DNA from: Phycisphaerae bacterium
GTDB taxonomy: Bacteria > Planctomycetota > Phycisphaerae > FEN-1346 > JAACEH01
DNA: 64,000 bases
NCBI GenBank assembly: GCA_012729015.1
Contig: JAAYDY010000042.1
Span: 169,551 to 233,550, forward strand
Direction of reading: 5' to 3'
This document shows, piece after piece, positions 7,799 through 17,087 of this stretch. The notes beneath the pieces are model-generated. The model ran no database searches. It saw only the letters and a program-made list of their open reading frames with translations, and was not told the DNA's origin. Positions within the stretch are counted from its first letter, which is position 1. The number at the start of each line of letters is the position of its first letter. The position numbers and the translations under genes are program-made.

Positions 7799-8905
7799 CT
7801 AGGTGCGCCGCACGTACCGCGGCCCGGGCACCGATCGGACCAGACCCTTGAGTTCCAGCAGCGTCAGGTTGGCCGTCACCGCCGCCACCGGCAGCCCGGC
7901 ACGCTCGGCCAGGTCGTCAGCCGTCACCGGATCGACGTCCAGCGAGCCGAGAATCGCCTCTTCCTGCGGATCCAGGGCCGGCCCCAGCGGCAGCGTCGCC
8001 TGGCCGCTCTCGGCCGCCGCCGGCAAACGCAGGGCCGCGAACTCGTCCAGAATGTCCTGGAGCGAATGCACCAGCTTCGCCCCGTCCTGAATCAGCTTGT
8101 GCGTGCCGACCGTGAACGGCGTATCGACCCGACCCGGCAGCGCGAACACTTCCTTGCCCTGCTCGGCGGCAATGGACGCCGTAATCAGCGCGCCGCTCCG
8201 CTGGCCCGCCTCCACCACGAGCACGCCGAGGCTCAGCCCGCTGATGACGCGGTTGCGCCGCGGGAAGTTCTCCGGCGACGGCAGCATGCCCATCGGAAAC
8301 TCGCTCACCAGCGCCCCCCGCTCGACGATCTCACGCGCACGGGCCTCGTGCTCCGGCGGATAGACCGACGCCAGACCGTTGCCGAGCACCGCCACGGTCC
8401 GCCCGCCCGACGCCAGGGCGCCCATGTGAGCACGGATGTCGATCCCGCGAGCCAGGCCGCTCACAACCGTGAAGCCGCTCTGGCCGAGCCCGGCGCCGAA
8501 CCGTTCGGCCTGCTCCTGCCCGTAGAGACTGCAACGCCGCGAACCGACGATGGCCATGGCCCGGGCATCCTCGGGAACCATCGTGCCGCGAATGTAGAGC
8601 ACCGGCGGAGGGGCTGCAAGATACGTCAGGGCTACAGGATAGGCCGGCGACCCGAAGGCCGCGATGGCGACGCCGTGCCTGGCGGCCAGTTCCATTTCCG
8701 GACGCACGTCGATCGCATCGCGGGCGCGGGCCACCTCGTCGGCACGCTTCGCGCCGAAGCCCGGCACCTCGGCCAGCTCCGACGCCGAGGCCCCCAGGGC
8801 ACGCTCGGCCGAGCCGAAGTGCTCCAGCAGGGACCGGAACGATACCGCGCCGACGCCCGGCGTCAGGGCAAGGTGCAGGCAGAATCGCGTCAGGGTGTCG
8901 TTCAT
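7799..8905 (-). CDS. dprA: DNA processing protein DprA (Smf)
   Basis: Loads RecA onto incoming single-stranded DNA during natural transformation. The 368-residue protein shows an N-terminal helix-hairpin-helix/SAM-like part (LALTPGVGAVSFRSLLEHFG), then the Rossmann-like DprA core with AIVGSRRCSLYG, VSGLARGIDIRAH, TVAVLGNGLASVYPPEH, SEFPMGMLPSPENFPRRNR and VVEAGQRSGALITA, and a C-terminal winged-helix DML1-like domain (about 300-368). It follows aroB by 22 bp on the same strand. No com genes are seen in the window, though a prepilin-like gene lies at 61.4 kb. Confidence 0.97.
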   Translation of the reverse strand: MNDTLTRFCLHLALTPGVGAVSFRSLLEHFGSAERALGASASELAEVPGFGAKRADEVARARDAIDVRPEMELAARHGVAIAAFGSPAYPVALTYLAAPPPVLYIRGTMVPEDARAMAIVGSRRCSLYGQEQAERFGAGLGQSGFTVVSGLARGIDIRAHMGALASGGRTVAVLGNGLASVYPPEHEARAREIVERGALVSEFPMGMLPSPENFPRRNRVISGLSLGVLVVEAGQRSGALITASIAAEQGKEVFALPGRVDTPFTVGTHKLIQDGAKLVHSLQDILDEFAALRLPAAAESGQATLPLGPALDPQEEAILGSLDVDPVTADDLAERAGLPVAAVTANLTLLELKGLVRSVPGPRYVRRT

Positions 8906-8927
8906 GGGGGTCGCCGGTTCCGGCCGG

Positions 8928-10016
8928 TCATGGCTGCAAGGCCGCCAGGGCCCGGCGCAGTTCGCCTTCCGTCACATCGTCCACAATCCGCACCGAACCG
9001 ACGGCCTCGGGCAACACGAAACGCACCTTGCCGCCGACGACCTTCTTGTCGTGCTGCATGGCCTCCAGCATCCGGTCCACGGCCAGCGGCTCGCACAGGC
9101 GCGACGGCAGGCCGAACGTCTCCAGGAGCCGCGCCTGACGCCGGTGCGTGCCATCGTCGATCAATCCGCGCCGACGAGCCACGTCGGCCTCGGCGTTCAT
9201 GCCCAGGGCCACCGCCTCGCCGTGTGTGTAGTGGCCGTACGAGGCCACGCTCTCGATGGCGTGACCCACCGTGTGCCCGTAGTTCAGAATCGCCCGAAGA
9301 CCCGACTCCCGCTCGTCGGCGGCCACCACGTCGGCCTTGATGCGGCAGTTGCGGGCCACCGCCTCTTCCATCACGCCCACGTCGCGCGAGGCAAACCGCG
9401 CCGCCTGCGACTGGAGCCGCTCGAACAGCGCCGCGTCGCGGATCATCGCGTGTTTGACCACCTCGGCCATGCCCGTGGCGAACTGCCGGTCGTCCAGCGT
9501 CGCCAGCGCCGCCACGTCGCTCAGCACCAGCGACGGCTGATGGAACGCGCCGACCAGGTTCTTGCCGCCGGGCAGGTTGATGCCCGTCTTGCCGCCCACG
9601 CTGGAGTCCACCTGTGCCAGCAGCGTCGTCGGCATCTGGACGAACGGAATGCCGCGCAGATAGCTGGCGGCCACGTAACCAGCCAGGTCGCCCACCACGC
9701 CGCCGCCCAGGGCCACGATCAGCGACCGGCGTTCCAGGCGGGCCGCGAAACACGCCTCGTACAGGTCGAACAGACGATCCTTGCTCTTGGACTGTTCGCC
9801 CGGAGGCACCAGGGCCGTCGAAACAGAGAAGCCGGCTCCCTGCAACGAGGCCGTCACTGCACCCAGGTACCGCGCCGCCACCTGCTCGTCGCTGATGACC
9901 AGGACGGCCCGAGGCGAAAAGACGGCGGCCACGTGCCGACCGGCTTCGCGCAGCAACCCGTCGCCGACGAGAATGTCGTAGGATCGGTCCGCGAGCGAAA
10001 CGGTGACACGCTGCAT
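8928..10016 (-). CDS. aroB: 3-dehydroquinate synthase
   Basis: Second step of the shikimate pathway, converting DAHP to 3-dehydroquinate with NAD and a divalent metal. The 362-residue length is normal. Diagnostic segments: PPGEQSKSKD (about 70-80), ALGGGVVGDLAGYVAA (about 104-119), PTTLLAQVDSSVGGKTGIN (about 130-148), KNLVGAFHQP, and NYGHTVGHAIE with metal-binding histidines at about 245-255. The gene starts 7 bp after the stop of the upstream membrane-protein gene and is followed by dprA, so three genes probably share the promoter at 11077-11106. Confidence 0.97.
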   Translation of the reverse strand: MQRVTVSLADRSYDILVGDGLLREAGRHVAAVFSPRAVLVISDEQVAARYLGAVTASLQGAGFSVSTALVPPGEQSKSKDRLFDLYEACFAARLERRSLIVALGGGVVGDLAGYVAASYLRGIPFVQMPTTLLAQVDSSVGGKTGINLPGGKNLVGAFHQPSLVLSDVAALATLDDRQFATGMAEVVKHAMIRDAALFERLQSQAARFASRDVGVMEEAVARNCRIKADVVAADERESGLRAILNYGHTVGHAIESVASYGHYTHGEAVALGMNAEADVARRRGLIDDGTHRRQARLLETFGLPSRLCEPLAVDRMLEAMQHDKKVVGGKVRFVLPEAVGSVRIVDDVTEGELRRALAALQP

Positions 10017-10023
10017 GGGCTTG

Positions 10024-11055
10024 CTATCCGTTCTGTTGATCGTTGGGAGACACCCGTGATTCGGCCTGTTCCAGGAACCGCCGTCGCTCGGCCAGTTCCT
10101 CTTCGGTCAGCTCGCGCTGCGGCCGCACGGCGTACGCCTGCCGCCGGGCCATGAACTTCCTGACGAAGAGCAACAGGAGCACCATGAACAGGATACCGGC
10201 CACAATGGACGCCAGAAACATCACCGAAGCCTTGGTATCCATGAGGCCGCCGCCGGCGCCCGGCGTGGCCCCCTTGGCCCTCTTGTCCACCACCTGCACA
10301 TACCGGCCGACCACGATCGGGCAGTCCTGCTCGTAGACCTCCGTGCCCATGTCGGTCACCTGGTCGAATTCGAACTTCCGCAGCTTGTAGAAGTAGCCCT
10401 TCATGCGGACGTCGGTGTGCGGCTTGAGTTTGCCCGGATCCTCGCTGACCAGCAGCGTGCAGACATAGGCCAGCTTGCCCCGGGTGGGCTTGAAGATCTC
10501 GATCTTCCACAGCGTCTTGACGCTCGGCAGCTTGTCCATCTCGACGGGGTACCGGCTCACAGTCCCGACGCGGCCGCTCACGGTGACGGGCCTGCCACGA
10601 TACAGCATCGGCGCTTCCATCAGGTTCGCGAACGAGACCTCCTGGTCGGGCGGATCGGGGTCAAACAGCGACCGATCCAGTTCGCCGGCCTGCTTCAGAA
10701 GCCAGAGCGACCCGGCCTCGATCACACCGAACTCGCCGTCCTTCACGTCGGTGAGGTACCCCTGGGCCTTGTCCAGGTCGATGTCTATCTTGACCAGATT
10801 GGGCAGCGAGACGCGCTCCCCGTCGGTCGCGGGCTGCTCGGCCGCAGGCGCGGAAAACCCAGTGGCCGCTCCCCCACCGCTCGGAGGCATTGCGGCCGGG
10901 GCTTCCTCTGCCGCTGCGGGGTTCGCGTCCTGCGCCGACACGCGGGGCGGCATGACGCCGGCAAAGACTCCCAGGGCCGCCACCGCGGCCAGAACGAGGA
11001 AAACCGGGCTGCCAATGCGGCGGCGATTCCGCCGTGAACGTGCTTGCCGTGCCAT
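10024..11055 (-). CDS. Membrane-anchored protein of unknown function
   Basis: 343 residues. A very basic N-terminus is followed by a hydrophobic stretch (VFLVLAAVAALGVFAGVM, about 18-36) that reads as a signal anchor or signal peptide, then an Ala/Pro-rich linker (40-80), a globular part (80-260) that includes a beta-rich stretch around MLYRGRPVTVSGRVGTVSRY, and a second membrane helix (SVMFLASIVAGILFMVLLLLF, about 282-302) before a charged cytoplasmic tail. The beta stretch is vaguely OB-like, but I cannot assign a family. It leads the unit with aroB and dprA; AAAGGA precedes the ATG. Confidence 0.85.
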   Translation of the reverse strand: MARQARSRRNRRRIGSPVFLVLAAVAALGVFAGVMPPRVSAQDANPAAAEEAPAAMPPSGGGAATGFSAPAAEQPATDGERVSLPNLVKIDIDLDKAQGYLTDVKDGEFGVIEAGSLWLLKQAGELDRSLFDPDPPDQEVSFANLMEAPMLYRGRPVTVSGRVGTVSRYPVEMDKLPSVKTLWKIEIFKPTRGKLAYVCTLLVSEDPGKLKPHTDVRMKGYFYKLRKFEFDQVTDMGTEVYEQDCPIVVGRYVQVVDKRAKGATPGAGGGLMDTKASVMFLASIVAGILFMVLLLLFVRKFMARRQAYAVRPQRELTEEELAERRRFLEQAESRVSPNDQQNG

Positions 11056-11076
11056 AGCAGTTCCTTTCGCAAGGCG

Positions 11077-11106
11077 ATTCTAGGGCCATGCATCGTCGTC
11101 TGTCAA
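11077..11106 (-). promoter_or_regulatory. Sigma-70-like promoter for the membrane protein-aroB-dprA unit
   Basis: On the minus strand, TTGACA (11106-11101), an 18-bp spacer and TAGAAT (11082-11077) lie 20 bp before the ATG at 11055. It is back to back with the folC promoter. Confidence 0.6.
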
Positions 11107-11120
11107 AGTCTTTTTGCCGG

Positions 11121-11149
11121 TTGCCGCGCGGCCGGCTCTGCCATAATAT
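11121..11149 (+). promoter_or_regulatory. Probable folC promoter
   Basis: TTGCCG at 11121-11126, a 17-bp spacer and TAATAT at 11144-11149. It places the start about 45 nt before the folC ATG and is divergent from the promoter at 11077-11106. Confidence 0.45.
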
Positions 11150-11201
11150 ACGCGGCCGCCCGCATTTGGTTCACCCCAACCGCGGGCCGAAAGGATCTTC
11201 G

Positions 11202-12563
11202 ATGAGCGACCTGTTCGCCTCCTACGAGGCGGCCCTGGCCTACCTGACCGAAAGCACCGACTACGAACGCATGCGCCGCGTGCGGTACAACAGCGATACG
11301 TTCGACCTCAAACGCATCGAGGCCCTCGCCGGCGCCGTAGGCCGTCCCGACCGGCGGTTCCGAAGCATCCACGTCGCCGGCACCAAGGGCAAGGGCTCCA
11401 CCTCCGCCATGGCCGAGGCCATTCTCCGCGGGCACGGCCTGCGGACCGGCCTCTTCACCTCGCCGCACCTGGTGGACCTTCGCGAACGCATCCAGATTGA
11501 CGGCCGCCTGGTCGAACGCGACCTCATGCGACGGGCCGCCGGCCGTGTGGCCGAGGCCGTCGGCCGCGGACTCGACGCCGGGCCGCCGACCTTCTTCGAG
11601 ATGATGACAGCCGTGGCATTCCTGTGTTACGTCGAGGCCGGCGTGGACGTGGCCGTGGTCGAGACAGGGCTTGGCGGGCGACTCGATTCGACCAATATCC
11701 TGATGCCCGAGGTCGCGGTCATCACGAGCATCAGCATTGACCACACGTTCCAGCTCGGCCGCGACCTGGCGAGCATCGCCCGCGAGAAGGCGGGCATCAT
11801 CAAGGCGGGCGTGCCCGTGGTCCTGTCGCCGCAGCCGTCGGAGGCCGAGGAGGTGCTCCTGGCGACCGCCGCCGAACGAGGATCGCCGCCCATCCGCGTC
11901 GGCAGCGACGTACATCGCGAGTGGCGAAAGGCATTTCTCGGCGACCAACCCGCCGGCCGCATCAGCGTCAGGACCCCGCGACGCAACTACCCGGACGTCG
12001 ACCTGCCGCTGGGCGGCCGCGTCCAGGCCGACAACGCCGCCTGCGCCATCGCCGCCGCCGAGATCGTCCTGGGCGACGCCATGAACGGCGAGACCACCCG
12101 CCGCGCCCTCGCTGCCGTGCACTGGCCCGGCCGGATGCAGGCCGTGCGTCTGCCCGCGCCGATGGCGTGCCCGCTGAACGTCACCGTACTGGTCGACGGG
12201 GCCCACAACGCCGACAGTCTGCGGCGCCTGCTGGACGCTGTGAGTGAATACTACCCCGACCGCGCCGCCGTGGGCCTCTTCGCCGCCGCGTCGGACAAGG
12301 ACATCGACGGCATGATGCACGTGCTGGCCGAGGCCGCACTCCAGGTGGTCTTCACGAAAACGAGCAACCCGCGTGCCGCCGAGCCTGACGACCTGGCCGC
12401 CCGCCTTCGAGCCGTCGGAGGCCGCGCCGCAGGCGGCGCCCCCGACTGGCCCGCAGCCCTGCCGCAGGCATGCGCGCTCCTGGCCCCCTGTGGCGGCGTG
12501 GTCGTCATCTGCGGCAGCCTTTACCTCGTCGGCGACATTCTTGCGACTGTGTCAGATGCATAG
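11202..12563 (+). CDS. folC: Folylpolyglutamate synthase / dihydrofolate synthase
   Basis: ATP-dependent addition of glutamate to folates (and possibly to dihydropteroate). The 453-residue Mur-ligase-fold protein has the N-terminal YNSDTFDLKRIEAL region, the P-loop VAGTKGKGSTSAM at about 62-74, the TSPHLVDLRERI segment, and VVETGLGGRLDSTN (about 150-163) with the catalytic Glu. The C-terminal domain carries VDGAHNADS. The ATG at 11202 is preferred to an upstream in-frame codon because it starts right at the family N-terminus and lies downstream of the promoter. Its last 12 bp overlap the convergent HD-GYP gene. Confidence 0.95.
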   Translation: MSDLFASYEAALAYLTESTDYERMRRVRYNSDTFDLKRIEALAGAVGRPDRRFRSIHVAGTKGKGSTSAMAEAILRGHGLRTGLFTSPHLVDLRERIQIDGRLVERDLMRRAAGRVAEAVGRGLDAGPPTFFEMMTAVAFLCYVEAGVDVAVVETGLGGRLDSTNILMPEVAVITSISIDHTFQLGRDLASIAREKAGIIKAGVPVVLSPQPSEAEEVLLATAAERGSPPIRVGSDVHREWRKAFLGDQPAGRISVRTPRRNYPDVDLPLGGRVQADNAACAIAAAEIVLGDAMNGETTRRALAAVHWPGRMQAVRLPAPMACPLNVTVLVDGAHNADSLRRLLDAVSEYYPDRAAVGLFAAASDKDIDGMMHVLAEAALQVVFTKTSNPRAAEPDDLAARLRAVGGRAAGGAPDWPAALPQACALLAPCGGVVVICGSLYLVGDILATVSDA

Positions 12564-14522
12564 CGACTCTGCGCGCTCGGCGTCGTCCAGCGCCGCCGAC
12601 AGCGCCGCCACAGTCCACGGCTCCACCAAGTACGGGATACCCGCCTCGGACAATTCCTCCCGCATGCTCCGCGGCACCGCGTCCGGCAGCAGCAGAAGCC
12701 ACCGGTGCGGGTCGCGTGTCTCGTTTTCCGTCCCCCGCGACGAGGCAAGGATCGCCTGAACAGTGCCCGGCCTGTCGGCCCGGACCCAGCACCACACGTC
12801 CTGTCCCGCCGGCGGCAGGTCTCGAACCATCCGGACCTGCACGCCGCGGCCGGAGAGAAAACACGTCACCGGGTCCATCTCACCATCGTCGGGGCTGAGG
12901 TAGCAGACCTCGCGGCACGGCCTCGAGCCGCAAGTCCCCCCCGCGACGCCGCACTCGGACACCGACAGACCGCACGCCCGCCCGAGTTCCTCCACCTCGG
13001 CCGCCACGTCCGGCAGAAGCGGTTCCAGCATCTCGCGGCGGAGGCCAAGGTAATGAACCAGCATCCTGGGCACCACCTCCAGGATGCCCAGACCCTGGTC
13101 GGCCAGACCCAGCGAGTGCGAAAACGCGTTGCCAACGCGGACGCACAGCAGCAGCGGCAGCACCTCTCTCGGCACGGCATGCACCTTGTCCCACGGCAGA
13201 TGGTGCAGGCTCATCACGTCCACGATCGCCTTGGGCAGGCCCCAATCCCGACCGACCGTCTGCATGACGGAGGCGTGGTCGGCGCCAAGGTGTCGCGCCT
13301 CGACCTCCGCCAGCGGGCGCCTTCCGCATTCCGCCTCGGCCAATGCGGCGCCGTAGACCGGCCCAAGCGCTTCCTGGAATACGAGTTGTCCGAGATCGTG
13401 CAGCAGACCGGCTGTGAAGGCGGCCTGAAAGTCGGCGCATCCGGTCAGCCTGGCGATCTGGCCGGCCAACAAGGCGGTCGCCATGCTGTGCTGCCAGAAC
13501 ACGTCCCGCCGCAGGCGGTCCGCGTCGCCGTGCTGTCGCCACTGGTCGATGACGACCACGCCCAGGAGCAACTGGCGGACGCCGCCGACGCCGAGCATGA
13601 CGACCGCCCGCTCAATCGAATCGATCTTCCCGGTGGTCGCATAGAGAGCCGAATTCGCCAGCCGCAGCATCCGGGTCGCCAACGCATGGTCGCACTCGAT
13701 CCGGCGGACCAGGCCGTTGATGTCGCAGGCTTCAACGTTCGACGTCATGGCCATCACGTCGGTCACGACATCCGGCAGCGCCTTGAGGTCCACGACCGAC
13801 TTGATGCGCAGCTCCAGCTCCCGGGCCGAAATTTGCTCCGTTGCGGTCACGGAGCCGGTCTTCTCGGGTGCCGCTGCCGCATCGGCGAACCGCTGAGGCA
13901 CCGCTGACGCCACGCCGACGAAGTCCGACAGTGGCAGAAGAACGCCCGTGATCAGCAGAATCAGGGCGTCGGCAACATGCGGACAGAACTGCTGTCCGGC
14001 CCCCTGCCGGATGATCTGGAGCGCCTCGCGCGATGTTCTGGCCGGACGATGCGGGCGTTCATGGGTCATGGCCACATAGGCATCCGCCACCGCCAGGATG
14101 CGAGCCCCCAGCGGAATGCTCTCGCCGGCCAGACCGTCGGGATACCCCTGCCCGTTGTACCACTCGTGGTGATGGCGGATCAGGGCGAGAATCTCCCCAT
14201 CGGAGAGAATCCGCCCGGCCATCGCCTCGCTGTGAAGCACGTGGCTTCGCAGGCACTCGTGCTCGGACGGGCTCAGAGCCCCTTCCTTGTCGAACAGTTC
14301 CTTCGGCAGACGGATGCGGCCGATGTCGTGCAACAGGGCGGCCACGCGCAGCCGCCGGCGGTCCCTCTTCGGCAGCGACATGGTGGCGGCCAGGGTCTCG
14401 GTCAGATCCACGACGCCCTTGGTGAACCCGATGAAGTGCCTGTCCAGAGACTCCGCCGACTCGATCATCGACCGTAGCGAATCCAGGAACGGCCTTCGGC
14501 GTCTGGTACGATGCTTCATCAT
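12552..14522 (-). CDS. HD-GYP plus HDOD two-domain signalling protein
   Basis: A 656-residue cytoplasmic protein. The N-terminal half is an HD-GYP phosphodiesterase-type domain: LLHDIGRIRLP (about 68-78), HVLHSEAM, HHEWYNGQGYPDGL (about 120-133, with the GYP signature) and ARILAVADAYVAMT. HD-GYP domains hydrolyse cyclic di-GMP. The middle (about 240-460) is an HDOD domain (ALPDVVTDVMAM, LRLANSALYAT, LLHDLGQLVF), a module that usually recruits partners. The last 130 residues look like a degenerate receiver fold without a phospho-acceptor. The start at 14522 has AGGGAG upstream. It converges on folC with a 12-bp overlap. Confidence 0.9.
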   Translation of the reverse strand: MMKHRTRRRRPFLDSLRSMIESAESLDRHFIGFTKGVVDLTETLAATMSLPKRDRRRLRVAALLHDIGRIRLPKELFDKEGALSPSEHECLRSHVLHSEAMAGRILSDGEILALIRHHHEWYNGQGYPDGLAGESIPLGARILAVADAYVAMTHERPHRPARTSREALQIIRQGAGQQFCPHVADALILLITGVLLPLSDFVGVASAVPQRFADAAAAPEKTGSVTATEQISARELELRIKSVVDLKALPDVVTDVMAMTSNVEACDINGLVRRIECDHALATRMLRLANSALYATTGKIDSIERAVVMLGVGGVRQLLLGVVVIDQWRQHGDADRLRRDVFWQHSMATALLAGQIARLTGCADFQAAFTAGLLHDLGQLVFQEALGPVYGAALAEAECGRRPLAEVEARHLGADHASVMQTVGRDWGLPKAIVDVMSLHHLPWDKVHAVPREVLPLLLCVRVGNAFSHSLGLADQGLGILEVVPRMLVHYLGLRREMLEPLLPDVAAEVEELGRACGLSVSECGVAGGTCGSRPCREVCYLSPDDGEMDPVTCFLSGRGVQVRMVRDLPPAGQDVWCWVRADRPGTVQAILASSRGTENETRDPHRWLLLLPDAVPRSMREELSEAGIPYLVEPWTVAALSAALDDAERAESLCI

Positions 14523-14681
14523 GCACTCCCTGGGGCCCGCGACCGCGGCGCGACCGTCCGCCCGGCGCCGCAATTCGCAAGCTTCCCCATGCCGTCGAGG
14601 ACCGTGCGTCCCCGGAACACAGATGCCCCCCTGCCGAGAGCCGTATCGGCGGCAAGTTGCGGCGACTTGACCGAAATACTC

Positions 14682-14690
14682 TGATATAAT
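14682..14690 (+). promoter_or_regulatory. Isolated extended -10 element
   Basis: TGATATAAT is a perfect extended -10; no good -35 lies at 17 bp. It sits in the 498-bp gap between the HD-GYP gene and pheA, about 280 bp upstream of the better pheA promoter. Apart from these two promoters I see no gene, terminator or repeat in that gap. Confidence 0.35.
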
Positions 14691-14968
14691 CCTTCGTCGT
14701 TACGTTAGATTCATGCCCGGCTCATTGCCCCCTCCGCCCCGGGATGACGCATGCCGCATGCCCTGTGCCGCTTGTACGGCACTCGGCATATGCTTCAGTG
14801 CGTTTTCTGGGCATTGCGAGGCTGCCGAGGCCGCGACGGTTGTTTCTTAAGATGTCGCGCGGCCGCCGCCGAATGGCACCCCGCCTGAACCCGCCTCCAG
14901 GGCGACTCGGCCCCTGCCGACCACCGCCGCCCGTGACGCAACGGGAATGTCTCCCGGATGCCTTTTTC

Positions 14969-14997
14969 TTTGACTTTTCGGGCCCTTTTGCTATTCT
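14969..14997 (+). promoter_or_regulatory. Promoter at the head of the pheA-ftsK block
   Basis: TTGACT at 14969-14974, exactly 17 bp, then TATTCT at 14992-14997. Transcription would begin near 15004, which bears on the pheA start codon. Confidence 0.6.
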
Positions 14998-15020
14998 TGC
15001 CGTCTTGACCATGGCATTGC

Positions 15021-16202
15021 GTGGGGGCCATAGTGCGCCCCCAGGGGGACAGCTTGTCCGATCAGGAGCCACGGCAGCATCCCGACGAGCCGGCCCAGGG
15101 CCGATCCTCGCCGCCCGATCCGCATCTGGAGGCCCTGCGCCGCCGGATCGACGAGTTGGATGCGCAACTGGTGCAGCTCCTGAACGAACGGGCTCGCGTC
15201 GTGGTCGAGGTCGGGCGGCACAAGCGGGCCACGGGCAACCTCCAGATTTACAGCCCGGACCGCGAGCACCAGGTGCTCCAGAACATCGCCCGGATCAACT
15301 GCGGGCCGCTCAAGAGCGAGACCCTCGTGGCCGTGTACAAGGAGCTGATGAGCGGCAGCTTTGCGCTCGAAAAGCCGCTGAGAATCGTGTATCTCGGCCC
15401 GGACGGCAGTTTCAGCCATCTGGCGGCGAGGCAGCAGTTCGGGGCCTCGGTCGAGTACGTCCCGGTGCGAGACATTGCCACGGTGTTCGACTCGATCTCC
15501 CGGAAGTTCGGCGACTACGGCCTGGTGCCCATCGAGAACACCACCGGCGGCAGCGTCACGGACTCCCTCGACGGGTTCCTGAGCACGCCCGTCACGGTGT
15601 GTGCCGAGTTGGCCCTGCCGATTCATCAGAATCTGCTGGCCAACTGCGGCGTGGCCGACATCCAGGTCGTCTACTCGAAGCCGCAGGTGTTCAACCAGTG
15701 CCGCACGTGGCTGTCGCACAACCTGCCGAAGGCCGAGCTGGTGGAGACGCCGAGCACGACCATCGCGGCGCAGCGTGCGGCAAGCGAGCCGAATGCGGCG
15801 GCCATCGCCTCGCGTCTGGCGGCCGAACTGTACAACGTGGCCATTGCGTTTGAGGCCATCGAAGATAATACACAAAACGTAACGCGGTTCCTGGTGCTTG
15901 GCCGCGAGGGACCGAAGCGGACCGGCAACGACAAGACGAGCCTGCTGTTCAGCGTGGTGCATCGTCACGGGGCCCTGGTGGAGGTGCTGAGCATCTTCCA
16001 TCGCAAGGGCATCAACATGACGAAGATCGAGAGCCACCCGTCGCCGTTCCGGAAGTGGGAGTACTATTTCTTCGTGGACATCGAGGGGCACCGCGAGGAC
16101 GACCACGTCCGCGAGGCCCTGGCGGAGGCCCGGGACCACTGCAAGCAGCTCGAAGTGCTGGGGTCGTACCCGCGGGCCGTGCGGCACGACGTGGACGCCT
16201 GA
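15021..16202 (+). CDS. pheA: Chorismate mutase / prephenate dehydratase (P-protein)
   Basis: Makes phenylpyruvate from chorismate. Domains: a short AroQ chorismate mutase helix bundle (about 35-120: LRRRIDELDAQLVQLLNERA), prephenate dehydratase (about 120-300: YLGPDGSFSHLAA, VPIENTTGGSVTDSLD, TRFLVLG) and a C-terminal ACT regulatory domain (about 312-390: GALVEVLSIFHRKGINMTKIESHPS), the site of phenylalanine feedback in this family. The start is uncertain. The outermost in-frame GTG (15021) has no ribosome-binding site and lies only about 17 nt from the predicted transcription start. An in-frame TTG at 15054 has AGGGGGA 5 nt upstream and would give 382 residues. Confidence 0.95.
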   Translation: MGAIVRPQGDSLSDQEPRQHPDEPAQGRSSPPDPHLEALRRRIDELDAQLVQLLNERARVVVEVGRHKRATGNLQIYSPDREHQVLQNIARINCGPLKSETLVAVYKELMSGSFALEKPLRIVYLGPDGSFSHLAARQQFGASVEYVPVRDIATVFDSISRKFGDYGLVPIENTTGGSVTDSLDGFLSTPVTVCAELALPIHQNLLANCGVADIQVVYSKPQVFNQCRTWLSHNLPKAELVETPSTTIAAQRAASEPNAAAIASRLAAELYNVAIAFEAIEDNTQNVTRFLVLGREGPKRTGNDKTSLLFSVVHRHGALVEVLSIFHRKGINMTKIESHPSPFRKWEYYFFVDIEGHREDDHVREALAEARDHCKQLEVLGSYPRAVRHDVDA

Positions 16203-16269
16203 CGGTCGGGCCTTCCGGCCGCGGCTGGAATGAAGCGAGAGGTTGTCACTGGCAAGGGAGACGTCACAC

Positions 16270-17040
16270 ATGCGCAAACCGTATGTCGCCGGAAACTGGA
16301 AGATGAACCTGAATCGCGCCGAGGCGACGGCCCTGGCGTCGGCCATCGTCAAGGCGGCCGACCACAAGGACATCGACGTCGGCATGGCGCCGCCGTTTGT
16401 GTACCTGGATGCGGTGGCCGCGGCGGCGAAGGGCTCGGGCGTCCACGTAGCGGCCCAGAACTGCTATTTCGAGGCCAAGGGCGCGTTCACCGGCGAGGTC
16501 AGCCCCCAGATGGTCCTGGACGTGGGCTGCGACACGGTGATCCTCGGCCACAGCGAGCGACGGCACGTGCTCGGCGAAACCGACCAGATGATCAACCAGA
16601 AGGTCAAGGCCTCCCTGGCCGCCGGGCTGAAGGTGATCCTGTGCCTCGGCGAGACGCTCGACGAGCGCGAAGGCGGCCGGACCAACGCCGTCTGCGAACG
16701 CCACGTCCGCGAAGGGCTCAAGGGCGTCACGGCCGCACAGATGGCCTCCGTCGTCCTGGCCTACGAGCCCGTGTGGGCCATCGGCACGGGCAAGACCGCC
16801 TCGCCCGAGCAGGCACAGGAAGTCCACGCGTTCGTGCGGCCGCTGGTGAGCGCCCTGCTGGGCAAGCCCGTCGCCGACGCCGTGCGAATCCAGTACGGCG
16901 GCAGCGTCAAGGCCGACAATACGTTCGAGTTGATGAGCCAGCCGGATATCGACGGCGCCCTGGTCGGCGGCGCCGCCCTGAAGGCCGACTCGTTCCTGAC
17001 CATCGTTCAAGAGACGCGGAAAGCCAAGGGCCTGGCCTGA
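16270..17040 (+). CDS. tpiA: Triosephosphate isomerase
   Basis: Glycolytic isomerase of dihydroxyacetone phosphate and glyceraldehyde 3-phosphate. The 256-residue TIM barrel opens with YVAGNWKMN (active-site Asn and Lys), then has ILGHSERR (catalytic His), AYEPVWAIGTGKTASPEQ (catalytic Glu and the start of loop 6) and IQYGGSVKADN (phosphate loop). The ATG at 16270 has GGGAG 9 nt upstream and begins at the family N-terminus. It follows pheA by 67 bp and precedes secG by 47 bp. Confidence 0.98.
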   Translation: MRKPYVAGNWKMNLNRAEATALASAIVKAADHKDIDVGMAPPFVYLDAVAAAAKGSGVHVAAQNCYFEAKGAFTGEVSPQMVLDVGCDTVILGHSERRHVLGETDQMINQKVKASLAAGLKVILCLGETLDEREGGRTNAVCERHVREGLKGVTAAQMASVVLAYEPVWAIGTGKTASPEQAQEVHAFVRPLVSALLGKPVADAVRIQYGGSVKADNTFELMSQPDIDGALVGGAALKADSFLTIVQETRKAKGLA

Positions 17041-17087
17041 GCGCCGAGCCCCGCCAAGACGACTCGTTGTCGCAAGTGAGGTGACCT

